Positions 1 to 10,847 of a DNA stretch of 64,000 bases are shown here, piece after piece. The translations under genes and the position numbers were made by a program. The notes beneath the pieces are model-generated. The model had not been told where the DNA came from. It was given only the letters and a program-made list of their open reading frames with translations, and did no database searches. Every line of letters starts with the position of its first letter. Position 1 is the stretch's first letter. The stretch comes from Chondrilla cf. caribensis (taxonomy: Eukaryota > Porifera > Demospongiae > Chondrillida > Chondrillidae), in contig OZ026547.1 in the NCBI GenBank assembly GCA_964020155.1, forward strand, positions 5,284,009 to 5,348,008, in the 5' to 3' direction.

Positions 1-703
1 ACATGGATATGGCTATTGTAACAGATTTAGCAAAACAAGATAATTGCATGACTAATGAAACACCTAGGCATTACTATGTCTGCCTATAATGTAATTTGCT
101 GATTGGTAGGCATAACTGAATCCTTTAAAGAGCACTCACTTGTGTATCCTGAACATTTGTTAGTGCTCGTGAATGTCTAGATATTATTTGTGGTCCCACT
201 TGATCCAGTATCTCCAACAGGATCCCTATGAAGTCGAGGAGGTTCTCTCATTCCTACTCCGCACACAGGATTTTGATGTTTCAGAATCTCACACACACAG
301 TTTGCAGAGGATTGCATAGCAGTAGACGAGTAGATCTGGAAATGAAATAGTATGAACACAGCATCGGCTACTTGTGCAGCATGCTGTATTATTTTCATGT
401 ACATATAACAGTGTCCACATCAGCAAATGGTGTATTAGCTGCACATTCATTGGGAACCGACGGCTGTTGATTTTTGGGTTGAGACAATGATATAATATTG
501 TTGGAGCCAATTCCACTTAGAGTCATCATACAGGAGGCATTAAATTTGTGTGAAGATTTACTGAATCAGATGCCCTTGACATAGAAAGGGGCTCAAAAGG
601 TAGATTCGATGCAGTGGCATCGATAGTGATTCAAAGATGTACAAATTATATGATTTCATCTCTACTGAACAAAATTAAACTTTACACTGTACATCAAAGA
701 ATC

Positions 704-770
<67 letters not shown>

Positions 771-1420
771 TAAGACACATTATTTGATCAATTATCCATT
801 TATAATTTCCAGATTGTTCAATGGGTACTACCAAAGAACATATGCAGTCAATATGACCATCTGATATACCAAATAACATCATCTTTGCTTGACTTTGTTT
901 TGTCCATTGTCAATGATATGGTTACACATGCATGGTTGCACCACTAATGGAATAACTGCATGTCTTCCGATAATGTAATGGCAGGATCTAGAGCAGTGTA
1001 ATTTTAATGATATTTTTATTGAGTCCTGGTAAAACAAATGTGGAGCAATTAATGTTACTCTTAATGCCATTCACAACATTGTTTTAAGTTCAGTTGCATT
1101 GTACACTTACTACCCCAGCCACTGAGATCTCCAGAATTGCCTCATAACTTCATCATGCTTGCATGAATTTGTTTGTGCATTGTAATTGAGTTATCAACAG
1201 GCCCATAGTAACACCACTAATTTAATGACTGTTTGTCTTCCCATAATGTAATTTTCTGCTTGGTAGGGTGGACTGAATCCTTCAAAAATCACTCACTTGT
1301 GTATGCTCAATGTCTCCTAGTGCTCCTGGATATCTAAAAGTTTCTCGTGGTCCAAGTTGATTCAGTATCACCAACAGCTACTGGTTCCCCTTGGAGTTTA
1401 GGAGGTACTTGTGTTCCATT
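1..1420 (-). repeat. Inverted, decayed spacer blocks of the collagen array
   Basis: Two related blocks (about 60-250 and 880-1410) match, in reverse orientation, the plus-strand spacer sequence upstream of collagen copies 2, 3, 5 and 7. Shared landmarks, read on the minus strand, are a short reading that includes GDT-G and S/T residues (about 190-245 and 1325-1405), then a stretch mentioning a 'not constant' ACCACTAAT-like segment. The same landmarks recur on the plus strand near 11290, 19860, 26240, 33420, 41270 and 49000. No intact gene is visible here. I infer that the left edge of the array was inverted and then decayed. Confidence 0.55.
706..768. repeat. CA microsatellite
   Basis: Uninterrupted CA dinucleotide run of about 63 bp lying between the two inverted spacer blocks. 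Confidence 0.95.
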
Positions 1421-1762
1421 TTCTTTTCATAGCATATTATCATGAGGTCATCATATGCATATGCCTTGTCTTCTGCAGGTTACAGGAGCTGAGCTCATGA
1501 AGTGCAGTTAGCTTTTACCTAGGACATTTTTACAAGTCTTACATTAATGTTGCGGTGGCTATCCCGGTCCTATTGGTCATTAAGTCTCCAATGTTTATCA
1601 TGGTGTTCTACTCAATGCACATGCATGACATGACATATGCACTCACAGTGACCATCTAAATTGCCTATAATATCGTCAACCTTGTATGACATTGTCGAGT
1701 CTATCGTTGTTCGCTCAGCAATGTTTTTTTGCAATTTTATAAGTAAGATATAGTATATATAA

Positions 1763-1878
1763 TCCCTTTTCACCCTTCGTTCTATTTATTCCATTCATTC
1801 CCAGTGTTCCTCTATTCCCCTTTGGTCCAGGTGGACAATTCCAACCATCCTGTCATCTATTTCTTTCCAAACGTTTAT
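1763..1878 (-). pseudogene. Inverted, truncated relic of collagen-array exon 2
   Basis: Read on the minus strand, an AACAG acceptor-like sequence is followed by a frame resembling the start of exon 2 of the array genes: DK.LER, then a Pro-Gly and the Gly-X-Y stretch GPKGNRGTLGMNGIN. It is broken: the furin-site arginine codon is now TGA, the first Cys of the Cys-Ser-Cys knot reads Trp, and the Gly-X-Y frame ends after about nine triplets in AT-rich sequence. The matching exon 1 is not found nearby. This is an eighth, dead copy in opposite orientation. Confidence 0.85.
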
Positions 1879-1957
1879 CTGTTATAAACATTAACTCTAT
1901 ATAAAATAATCATAAAAATATATGGATTAGCCTTTACTATATTGAAATATGAGTTAG

Positions 1958-2185
1958 CTACATTAAAACATTCTTTCTAGGCAAAATGTTCAGAAATGCT
2001 TGAAACACTTTTGGATCTAGGGAATATTCATTTAGCCAACACTTTTTCCTCATTGCTTTCTTATCAAAAAGCGAGAAGAGGGTGTTTTGCATCGTTCTGC
2101 TATTGCTGAAGTTGGGACACTTGTTACTTATCAACTGCTTTGAAGTTATGTGGCTCCAGTACACCATATGAAATCAAATTTTGTA
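1958..2185 (-). pseudogene. Exon-like relic of unknown family (HMVYW motif)
   Basis: A minus-strand frame of about 69 codons starts in the context FHMVYWS and continues with Lys/Asn/Phe-rich sequence. The same FHMVYWS context is present in the minus-strand frame ending near 18820, so both derive from one repeated sequence. No start context, domain or splice partner is recognised. It may be a decayed exon of a gene once present in the array unit or part of a transposon. Confidence 0.35.
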
Positions 2186-2403
2186 AATACTGTTGTGATG
2201 GTTTTTGAAGAAGCGCGATTATCATGTGACAGTTTGTGACTGGCCTCCGAATTTTATTAATCTATTGTTTACATATCTGTGAAATAGCAAGTTATTGGTT
2301 TCTGCATTCAATGCTGATAAATATGCCATATCTGCATAGATACATCAGCAATTGCTCAAAGAACAGTCCGCAATATTCTAGAGAGAAATCTGAATACGAC
2401 TTT

Positions 2404-2612
2404 TATGGAATGCTACCAGCTGAAGGCCAAAGGAGCAAGGAAGTCAATAATTATTGAAGAAGAACCTGCAATAATGTTTCCTACGTCCATTACATAAGCA
2501 ATACACACCAAGAAGATGAAGCAGTTTTCAAAGAGACCCAACTGTGAGGATTCTATGCCGTCAAGCAGCTGGTTGAGCTGTTTCAAGTGTCTAGTACTGC
2601 ACTTTTATGATA
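2404..2612 (+). repeat. Block duplicated at 9404-9598
   Basis: About 200 bp upstream of collagen copy 1 matches 9404-9598 with small indels. Both read MLPAEGQ, then KEV, CNNVS and a region around CED.K/S. Only the 9.4-kb copy keeps the whole frame open, and the copy here has in-frame stops. At 9.6 kb the block is not followed by a collagen gene, so it marks a truncated duplicate. Confidence 0.6.
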
Positions 2613-2619
2613 ACACTGG

Positions 2620-2648
2620 AGAGAGGAGGGGGGGGGGGGAGAGAGACC
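2620..2648. repeat. Purine tract (GA/G-run) upstream of copy 1
   Basis: A pure-purine run with about 11 consecutive G sits where copies 2-7 carry a CA microsatellite. Confidence 0.8.
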
Positions 2649-2649
2649 T

Positions 2650-2878
2650 CTACCACACACATGTGAATCAACTCATGTACACCAGAGCAGAATTACTAAG
2701 GATTCCACTATCTCATGGTATGGGTATAGGTAGGTAGGTATATTCATTGATCAAATATCATAATGAATATCATTAAAAGTGAGACTATTCTCCCTCTGAC
2801 TATAAAAGCTGACTGTTCTGTTGTGGTTACCACACACTAGCCCAGAAGAATTCAGTGACTGCAGCTACAGTAACTGTT
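2650..2878 (+). promoter_or_regulatory. Core promoter of collagen copy 1
   Basis: TATA box TATAAAAG at 2801-2808, 78 bp upstream of the ATG. The flanking sequence (about 2650-2878) is alignable with the upstream regions of all other copies, including a block near GATTCCACTATCTCATGG, a TTCATTGATCAAA block and the GTGGTTACCAC segment about 25-30 bp downstream of the TATA box, where the start site should lie. Confidence 0.8.
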
Positions 2879-4697
2879 ATGGCTCCAAACATTCAGGTCT
2901 TTCTACAAGTGGCTCTTTTGTGCTGTATGGTTACCTCCAGTATGGCAGGTAGCCCTGATTGGCCAAAAGAATTGTCACAGCTCGAAAAGAAAGTGGAGAT
3001 ACAACAAGAAGAAATCAAGTCACTTCACCAGATAATAGAACAAGTGGAGAAGAGACTCAAACAACTTGAAGTGAAGGGTTAGTTTGATGAGGTTCAAGTA
3101 CAGCCTGTAGTTCCCACTCTTCATTCCTGTTAATCAATGCTCTCCTCCTGTTGGTAGGATTACTTCATTTTATGATGTCTCACTAAATCAGACAGAATTA
3201 GGAATGTGCACGAGTAATAATAGAATTGTACTGATGGATTACTTGTTCCAAACATGTCGAAAATCTTATTGTATTGGAAGCTACAAGTAGAGGAATGAAC
3301 TGTTTGGTGTGGTGGTTAAAATGGAATCGGCTCAAGCTTAAAAAACTCAGGGGCCTCTTTAGACCAGAATTCTTGAGTGCCATTTTCAGTTCAAAAGAAC
3401 CTTCAGAGAAAAAATTACACTAGGAGAATCTTCTTGACTCGAGATATATAGTTATTCAATTTTAAGTTCTCAACATTTTTAGGTCCACCTATATTTTCCA
3501 CACTATATACATTATGATGGGTGCGCATGTGCAGATACCTCGCTACATACCTATACCTAGATCTTATCAAACATGTATTTTATCTTTGAAAACTCATGGA
3601 ATTGCCACCTCATGCACTTGAAATACTTAGTACCTAATTTCTATTAATTATATCAATCTGAATATACTTTTGTAGCTACATGTAGAATTGCAAACAGGCA
3701 AGTGTAACATACCGGAAGCCATTATTCCAGCATAATTGTGAATACATAAAAATGGACACAGCCTGCCTGGATGACCATTTTCATTTTCCGAACAACGAAT
3801 TAACAAACCCTATGGCTGAATTAGTACAACGGTGCATAACATCATACAGGATAAAAAGAATTATCTAATCTGTTCCTAGCTGTTGTCTCAGGGATATTTG
3901 GCAATCCAATTCCCATATTGAATACAATATGTCACATCTATCATGTTGCTAATTTGGATTACATGGACTCTTCGGTTTTTTCAACAGACAAGCTCCTAGA
4001 AAGAAGTAGACGACAAAATGTTTGCAGTTGTCCACCTGGAGAAAAAGGGGTTAGAGGAACACCAGGACTGAATGGGATAAATGGAACGAAGGGTGAAAAG
4101 GGAGATCCAGGGCCACAAGGAGACAGAGGTGAAAAAGGAGAGCTAGGACAGCCAGGATCTACAGGACTCCAAGGACCACAAGGACTTAATGGAACAAAAG
4201 GTGAACGTGGGGAAACAGGGAATGTTGGACAGAAAGGTGAACCAGGACTGAAAGGAGCCAGAGGAGTGCCTGGACTTAATGGAACAAATGGTGAACGTGG
4301 AGAAACAGGACCACCAGGGAACATTGGACAAAGAGGTGAACCAGGAATGAAAGGAGAGCAAGGTCCAAGAGGTAACAAGGGAAAGCGAGGGAAAAAGGGA
4401 GAGACAGGAATAACAGGACCACAAGGTCATAATGGAACAAAAGGTGAACGAGGAGAAAAAGGACAAAAAGGAAATGCTGGAAAGAAAGGTGAACCAGGAC
4501 TGAAAGGAGAGCAAGGACCACGGGGATTCAATGGAACAGAGTGTGAACCAGGATGCGATGCAATGACAGTTACAGGACAAACAATTTCACCAACACCTGC
4601 TACTATTTCATCGACACCTGCTACTATTTCATCGACACCTCCTACCTACCAAACACCCCCTTTAACACGTCCTCCAGGAGACAAGGATCATAAATAA
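2879..4697 (+). CDS. Collagen-like secreted coiled-coil protein, array copy 1
   Basis: Two exons, 2879-3077 and 3988-4697, give 302 residues with a phase-1 intron. The ATG at 2879 is chosen over the upstream in-frame ATG (2855) because all paralogues start at this MAP. Residues 1-23 are a signal peptide ending in SMA. Residues about 30-66 form heptads (LEKKVEI, IKSL, IIEQ, LKQL). RSRR at the start of exon 2 is a furin-type site, followed by CSC and about 56 uninterrupted Gly-X-Y triplets with several Asn-Gly-Thr sequons. The tail has the Cys pair TECEPGC and repeated TPAT/ISST motifs. The donor is GTTAGT, weaker than the GTGAGT-type of the other copies; intron retention would stop after VKG. 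It is the most divergent member. Function is unknown; an extracellular-matrix or short-chain collagen role is inferred. Confidence 0.9.
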
Positions 4698-5043
4698 ATT
4701 CACCAATTTATATTTCACTACTCTCGCTAATTTTTGTTACTAGTTATTAAAGGAAGTATGATATATGTTACATTATTACTATCAAAATTAAAAGTGTGAA
4801 ATGTATCAAAAATTAAACTAATATGTATAGACTGTTACTATAATTAAACTTTCAATTGAGACATATTTCAGTATTTAGTAATAAGAGTCGAAGATAACAC
4901 TTTGCATTAAAAGACTGGAATGATAACCTTTACTTATAGATCCAATGACATGCATGTAAGTTAATGGAAAACATGCTATAATTGCCTAGTAAGTATGATT
5001 GTTCCATAAGTGTACACGATTCATGAATCAATCAAGCCTTTAT
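4698..5043. other. 3' flank of copy 1, no gene seen
   Basis: AT-rich sequence without a supported reading frame. An AATAAA overlaps the stop codon of copy 1 (4694-4699). I see no other feature. Confidence 0.5.
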
Positions 5044-5084
5044 TGTTATCTGAGTGTAGAAAATGATGCTGCACTCAGATAACA
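5044..5084. repeat. Hairpin with 13-bp perfect stem
   Basis: TGTTATCTGAGTG (5044-5056) pairs with CACTCAGATAACA (5072-5084) across a 15-nt loop. It lies in noncoding sequence and could be a small fold-back element. Confidence 0.75.
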
Positions 5085-5114
5085 GAGCTCTTATATAGGT
5101 ATATTGTTATTATT

Positions 5115-5275
5115 CTTAACCGATCATGCGTCATGATGTCATTATGTGACCCTCGTTGCCAAATTGAAGTCATCGAGAATGTGGGATTTGTCTTGCTGCG
5201 TGTTTGAAAAAGAAACTTCACGTTATAGCCTGAATGCAATCAATAACATACCCTAATGAAGAAACACAGATGCGA
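5115..5275 (+). repeat. Dispersed repeat also at about 54600-54760
   Basis: A diverged copy of the block near 54600: both contain a CATGATGTCATT segment, then a GATTTGTCT segment, then CCTGAATGCAATCAATAAC. Its nature is unknown. It brackets the collagen array at both ends, which may be chance. Confidence 0.55.
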
Positions 5276-5391
5276 GTTTCTATACAGCAGAGAAGCGTTC
5301 GTCTACGAACAAGAGCCAGTGCAAAATTTTGCAGCTTGCAGTTTGATGCTCTTTGTTAGAGAATAACTACCTCTCTTTTGCTCGAATTCCT

Positions 5392-5692
5392 TCATTCATT
5401 TTCTCGAGACAAGCATTCTATTACTAGGTAGTAGTTCAATAATAAAACTATAGTCAACAATGATGTTGGGAAGAATAGAAGCTTCCTCGGCCGAGATATA
5501 CAGGATTTTTTGCTCACTTTTCGTTTACGAATGGCTCCATCCCTTTAATCTGATCAAATTAGTTGATTTGCTTTTTTGAGATTATCATTCTATTACTAGG
5601 CAGTAGTTCAGTAATAGATCTATAGTTAACGATGGTTTCGAGTCAATAGAAGCTTCTTAGGCCAAGATATATGGGATTTTTGCTCCCAATTT
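5392..5692 (+). repeat. Diverged tandem duplication, period about 175 bp
   Basis: Segments 5392-5517 and 5567-5692 align: both contain CATTCTATTACTAGG, a GTAGTTCA segment, ATAGAAGCTTC and a GGATTTTTTGCTC-like end. No reading frame is supported. Confidence 0.65.
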
Positions 5693-5695
5693 TTA

Positions 5696-5748
5696 TGACA
5701 CCAATTGGCGTCAATGGCCATTTAGGGTACTGATGCCAATTGGTGTCA
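5696..5748. repeat. Pair of nested near-perfect palindromes
   Basis: TGACACCAATTGGCGTCA (5696-5713) and TGATGCCAATTGGTGTCA (5731-5748) are each near-palindromic around CCAATTGG and are also inverted copies of each other, giving four TGAC/GTCA-type half sites. Could be a multi-site protein-binding element or a transposon end. Confidence 0.7.
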
Positions 5749-6239
5749 TTGGTGTATAATCGATTAATTTCAATGATAGTACTGTAGTGTGGACTTCATG
5801 GACATATTGCATGAACAATTAGGTCTTTGGTTAAGCAGGATTTGGAAAATTTAATGTGAAAGTGATAAAGAGCTATGGTGATCATGAGGAATTCATGGGG
5901 TTGGATATGATGATAATAGTGATATTTTTGTGATTATGTCCATATGTGACCATGTTTGAAGCACACAAACCGATTTTTTTATAATATTGTAATGAAGACA
6001 TCAATTCTCAATGAAGCTGCTTTAGGTAATAACATGTTATTTTATATATTGGTAACGTTTTCACATGGCGCCAATAATATGCATTTAATGTAATATATTA
6101 TCATAATCTGTTATCATGAATGTATATACAAATATATATTGATTTTGCTTCTGTTCATCTTTCTTGAGTTTCGTTCAACATTATAATTCAGTATATTGTA
6201 AGGTTTATATTTTCATGCAGTAAGCATTATAATTATTAT

Positions 6240-7080
6240 AATATTACAATAATGCCTTTGCTACAACATAGCTTGTTATACGTATATAATTTAGAGAACA
6301 CAATAATGTTAAGGCACAGTAGTGCCATTGCAACTATGAAGTCAGTCTTAGTCTTCATCATCTTCTGGACTCCATTCTTCATCACTACTTCCAGTGTTGC
6401 CATCTTCTTTGTCTCCTGTGTTCCCATCCTCAGCATTGTTTCTGGGTCTCCATCATTGTCATCTTCAGATGCCTTATTATTGTCGTCATTGATAATGTCA
6501 TCACTATCAGACTCTCTATCGGCAGAGTAGGGAATATGATATCCAGGATGCTCAGCAGTACATGAAAGTGGCATACTATCTGAGCCATTCAAAGCATTGG
6601 AGATTACACATACTTTATTACATTCTGTTATTGCAGATGTCAGATACTCTTCAAAAAGCCTTGTGAAATCAGTGTCATGGGCATTTTGAGCGATACGTAT
6701 ACTAGGTTACAACTTGCTCATACACCGTTGCATTGGCCAACAACAAAATTTAAGATGTTCTTGCGGGCCTTTTATACCAGTATTCAGTGCCTCCCTTGCT
6801 CCTCTGTGGTTGACAAAATGAGTATTGTTCGTATCGAAAAAGATTGGAGTTTCATCCATGTTGATTATCATGGATGCTCCCTTATAGCCCTCACACCAAC
6901 AAGAAATTCCTCGAGTTTCTTCTCAATATTTGAAGACAATTACTGTTGGATCGATGTTGTCTCCGGAGTGTTACATTGCATAAAGTTCCATAACCCTTTA
7001 TCAGATGCACTGAACTGGCTTACTAGGCTGGATAAGAATCAAGGCCTTACATTAGATGGATTTGCACTGATTAGGTATTA
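6240..7080 (-). pseudogene. pogo/Tigger-like DDE transposase relic
   Basis: On the minus strand, near 6865-6830, the frame reads NMDETPIFFD, the catalytic-Asp motif context of DDE_1 (pogo/Tigger/CENP-B-derived) transposases, followed by a diverged HFVN.RGAREAL segment. Further on (about 6610-6590) it reads ISNALNGSD, matching the conserved 'GISNALDGSED' C-terminal motif of that family, and then an acidic Asp/Glu/Ser tail to about 6355. The segments lie in different frames separated by frameshifts and stops, so the gene is dead. Family assignment rests on remembered motifs, not a search. Confidence 0.75.
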
Positions 7081-7084
7081 GGAA

Positions 7085-8055
7085 ACTCTGCTCTCTAATA
7101 TCCACTGACTTAACTAATAATAATTGGTCTTAAATTTTTTGGGCATATATATATATATATATTATAAGGGCATCCCAGCACCTTTACGGATATGCCTCAC
7201 TTTCGATTTTTTGCTGACTGCTTCTTCATTTATTCTTTTCTGAGTTGTCAGCAGGTATTTCATGTGGTAGATCCTTAGTTCTGTTGTGGTTTCTGTTGTG
7301 GTTGCAGTCCTCAATACTATCTCTCTTCAAAGTCTCTAACCTCATCACCTGGGGCTCCATCAAACTACAATACAAACATTCTCACAATTTAACCAGTTGT
7401 AATGACTGACCACACACTGACTACCATTAAAACTGTATTCTCGAGATCTTTGCTGTTCTTTGAACTATTTATGACATAATTATGGCAAGTGATATTTCCT
7501 CAAGTAAGCCTTAAGTTCGGATTCAGCTCTAATTCCTGGCCAATGACTATAATTTCCCACCTTCCGAAATTGCATTTTTTCTCGCACAAACTTTTTAATA
7601 TTATTATAGTATGCAAGGTTCCATAGCATCTAATAAGGCAATCAAAATGATAATGACACTGTTATTTTACCGCTCGATCTTGTTTTGAGCATGTATACCT
7701 ATTTCTCTGAACTCTCATTCTCAGTTTGGAATCAATAGTATCCAATATAAAGGAAACTGCAATGCATGCTGATTCCAAGCACTTAATTGTGTATGAGAAG
7801 ATAGCAACAGCTACTACTACCAATAATATTTATGTATATTAAATATACTACTAATATTCTGGCATTGAACTATATAATTCATCAGATGTTGTAAGAATGA
7901 CACCTTTGGAATTTTGAGAAAATGGATATTAGGCCAAAACGGATATTAATAGGACAAAATTTTCCAAAACGAATTGTGGCCTATTAAGTGGTGGCACTGT
8001 AAATTGTTTATGTATGTAATAGCAGTAAGTATAGCCATGCCTTAGTAGCAATCTC

Positions 8056-8086
<31 letters not shown>
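7085..8086. other. Noncoding spacer with AT microsatellites
   Basis: Short AT runs at about 7146-7163 and 8054-8080. Around 7922-8000 is a short repeat containing GGCCAAAACG and TGGCCTATTAAGTG, found again at about 9728-9800. No reading frame is supported. Confidence 0.5.
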
Positions 8087-8240
8087 GATAATTCAGTTCG
8101 TTTGTTTGTTTGTTCGCAATTCAGGCAAAACCTACTGCATAGGGCGCCACCAAACTCGCCGGGATTATGAAGCTCATTCCTGGAAGTGTCCTCCATGGGT
8201 TAAAATCAACCGTCTAACTGTCCATGTGGAAAGGACCTTC
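8086..8240 (+). repeat. Interspersed repeat family, copy 1 of 3
   Basis: Begins with GTTCGTTTGTTTGTTTGTTC, then GCAATTC.GGC.AAAAC, a GGGATTA segment and GGAAGTGTCCTCCATGG. Two more copies lie at about 8582-8722 and 9956-10062. The copies share one orientation and differ by indels. The T/G-rich head followed by GGC(G)AAAAC resembles ends of rolling-circle or other DNA transposons, but I cannot assign a class. Confidence 0.7.
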
Positions 8241-8581
8241 CATTTCCGTTTTTCCTTTGTGTGTAATGGCCATTTTTAAATTATGGTCGCAGTGACTTTC
8301 GGTTATCGTGCAACTCGATTGGCTGTCGTCCAACAATCAAATTTTATACTTACAGTGTTATAGCAACTATCCTCTGTTGCCACCAGCAAAGATGCGCATG
8401 ACTCGCCATAGCAGGTCAGCCTGCCGAAGGAGGGCTCACTTGCTAGTGATCTATAATACAGTAACTGTCAGCTTGCATTTTTGCAATGTAACTGTGAAAA
8501 ATATGAGTCTCAGAGTATATATGTAGCATTTGGTAACTTTCCACTAATCACTGTACACTGAAAAAAAATCTATATCATACT

Positions 8582-8722
8582 TTAGTTCGTTTGTTAGTTT
8601 GTTCGCAATTCGGGCGAAAACTACTGCACAGGGCGCAACCAAACTCTCAGGGATTAGGAAATACGGTTCAGGAAGTGTCCTCCATGGTTAAAATTGACAG
8701 TCTGACTCTTCATGTGGAGAAC
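8582..8722 (+). repeat. Interspersed repeat family, copy 2 of 3
   Basis: Same order of landmarks as the copy at 8086: TTCGTTTGTTAGTTTGTTCG, CGGGCGAAAAC, GGAAGTGTCCTCCATGG, then TCATGTGGA. Confidence 0.7.
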
Positions 8723-8723
8723 C

Positions 8724-9030
8724 TTTGATTCTGCAGGTCTTAGTTGTTCCGGTATCCTCAACATCTCCTTCATGATTCCCTGTCAAAATGAAAATGTTCT
8801 TGCAGTCCTTGTTACCCTTTTACCCCATCATCAAATCCTAGGATGAACATGTGGACCTATTTTTCAATTTGAAAGCAAGATATGTATTTTAACATGGTAG
8901 TTTTATCACCAGTACATCTTGTCTGGACATGTTACAGGAGCTAAGCAAATATATATGAGTGTCTTACATGAATACTACCTAGCTGTGGGGACCTTCCTGG
9001 TCCTACTGGTAATATATCTCCAAAATTAGT
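8724..9030 (-). repeat. Inverted decayed spacer block with Gly-X-Y-like reading
   Basis: About 8725-8790 read on the minus strand gives GDVEDTGTT, similar to the GDTGST-type relic seen elsewhere in the array. The sequence at 8930-9020 aligns with 1480-1600 (shared GTTACAGGAGCT and a CCTGGTCCTA/CCCGGTCCTA segment). Decayed array-unit material. Confidence 0.45.
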
Positions 9031-9403
9031 TGAATTAAATTGAGCTACACACATAAAATCATGTAACGATCAAAAGATTACTGTAGTTGGAATAAAATTC
9101 TACTAATATTGCATGGAGTAAGACATCAAGCAGGGTCAAGAAGCATTAGCAAAATATATTTGATTAACACATTCACTATAATCAAGATCCAAATATAATG
9201 GTAGGATCCCTATAGAACTTTGGGCAAAACTGTGCATTTTCTTCTGAGTGTGCGGTATCAACCATCAAGTACCCATCACTAATGAAAACAATCCAGCATA
9301 TATATAATATATAACCAATTTCATTGGTTCACCCTTTCCAACCCCACCCCCTGCACAGTTAGGTCTGTTTGTCCTGTTTCAGTGTTGCTTTTTTTTAATG
9401 TTG

Positions 9404-9600
9404 AGTCTTGAAATGTTACCAGCTGAAGGTCAAATGTGCAAGGAAGTCAGTATTTATAGAAGAATCTGTAATAATGTTTCCAACGTCCAATATGCTTATC
9501 AAGAAGATGAACCCAACTGCGAGGATTCTAAGTCATCAGGCAGCTGGTTAAGCTGTTTCAAGTTTCTGGTACTGCACTTTTATGATAACACTGTTTTTAC
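9404..9600 (+). repeat. Truncated duplicate of the block upstream of copy 1
   Basis: Aligns with 2404-2612. Here the frame stays open for 71 codons (starting MLSLEMLPAEGQ and including CNNVSNVQYAYQEDE). Because the match stops at AACACTG and no promoter or exon 1 follows, I treat it as a repeat and not a gene. Confidence 0.55.
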
Positions 9601-9955
9601 ATGCATGTTTTGAAAGTCTTTTTATTGAAGTATAGTATAAGTATATTTCTTCTGCTATGATATCTAACAATTATATTTCATGTATGTGAAATTAACATTG
9701 TACTGTGTATATAATTAGTAGGAATTGGATATTCGGCCAAAACAAATAATAGGCCAAAACGAATAGTGGCCTGTTAAGTGGGTGGCACTGTAATTTGTTT
9801 ATGTATGCAATAGCAGTATGTATTGCCATGCCTTAGTAGCAATGTTCCTTAATACAGTAACTGTCAGCTAGTATTTTGAAATATGAGAGTATATATGTAG
9901 GATCTAGTAACTTTTCACTAATCTCTGTACACTATAGCAGAATCTATATAATAAA

Positions 9956-10062
9956 TCAGTTAGTTTGCTTGTTTGTTCGCGATTCGGGCGAAAACCACTC
10001 AGGGATTATAAAGTATGGTTCGGAAGTGTCCTCCATGGGTTGAAATCGATTTTCTTACAGGA
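9956..10062 (+). repeat. Interspersed repeat family, copy 3 of 3
   Basis: TTTGTTCGCGATTCGGGCG followed by AAAACCACT and GGAAGTGTCCTCCATGGGTT, shorter internally than the copies at 8086 and 8582. Confidence 0.7.
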
Positions 10063-10845
10063 TATATTAATTAGAATTAATATAAATGATTAGAATTAAT
10101 TTTTGTTGTGGTGTTTTTCTCCGCCTAAAGTGTGAAGTGCCCCTTCTGCTACTCACCCTATCCTTAAGGAGAAACCTCACACTACATTTTACCCTGGCTA
10201 TGGTAATATCATGGTACTATTAACTCATACCCATCATGCAAGGGAAATGTTCCCTCTGTGGTTAGGTATTATTACACACCTATATGTCCAACCAATTGTA
10301 ACAGTATAAACATTTGTCCAGTAACTATGCACACACATGTTAAAAGTAGCCAAAGGCCAAATATGCAGGAGGGTGCAGGTTACTATGCAGGTAGATGTCT
10401 CCCCCTCCAAAAAAAGTTTGCATTGTTCTCCTTTTGATTTGAGTAATGTTTCCCAATGTATGTGGACAATAAGAGCCAAGGAGGGCTTTCTGATTATTGT
10501 ATTAACAGTGATGGTGATTTCATGTGAAAAATATTTACCCTGTTATGTCTCTATCATGATCACCTCCATTGCAGTATGTTAGTGTTGAATATACAGCTGG
10601 AAGGAATTGATGCATGAAGACATACATGAAATGCATATTACGATCTTGAAAGCCACCATTTGTTACGAGCAAACATCAAATGTATATTATTGGTTTATTT
10701 CAAAGAATCCTGAATTGCAATAACTTTTTTGATATGTATGACGAAACTCATTTTGGTGATCGATGAACAAGAGGGGTTAGGCAGTGGAGCATGGTTTAAT
10801 GGAAGTGCAAAAAGAGTTAACTTACATGTCATAAAATCTAATACT
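10063..10845. other. No gene seen
   Basis: Two overlapping opposite frames of 81 codons (10234-10479 minus, 10337-10582 plus) have no recognisable domain and no paralogue. I see nothing else supportable. Confidence 0.4.
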
Positions 10846-10847
10846 TT

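Noticed and set aside
2855..2881. Upstream in-frame ATG for collagen copy 1
   Set aside because: Not conserved in the other six copies; it would place MTAATVTV before the signal peptide.
3959..4580. Pro/Ser-rich and Leu/Phe/Ser-rich antisense frames opposite each exon 2
   Set aside because: Antisense shadows of the Gly-X-Y coding sequence; no start context and no independent conservation.
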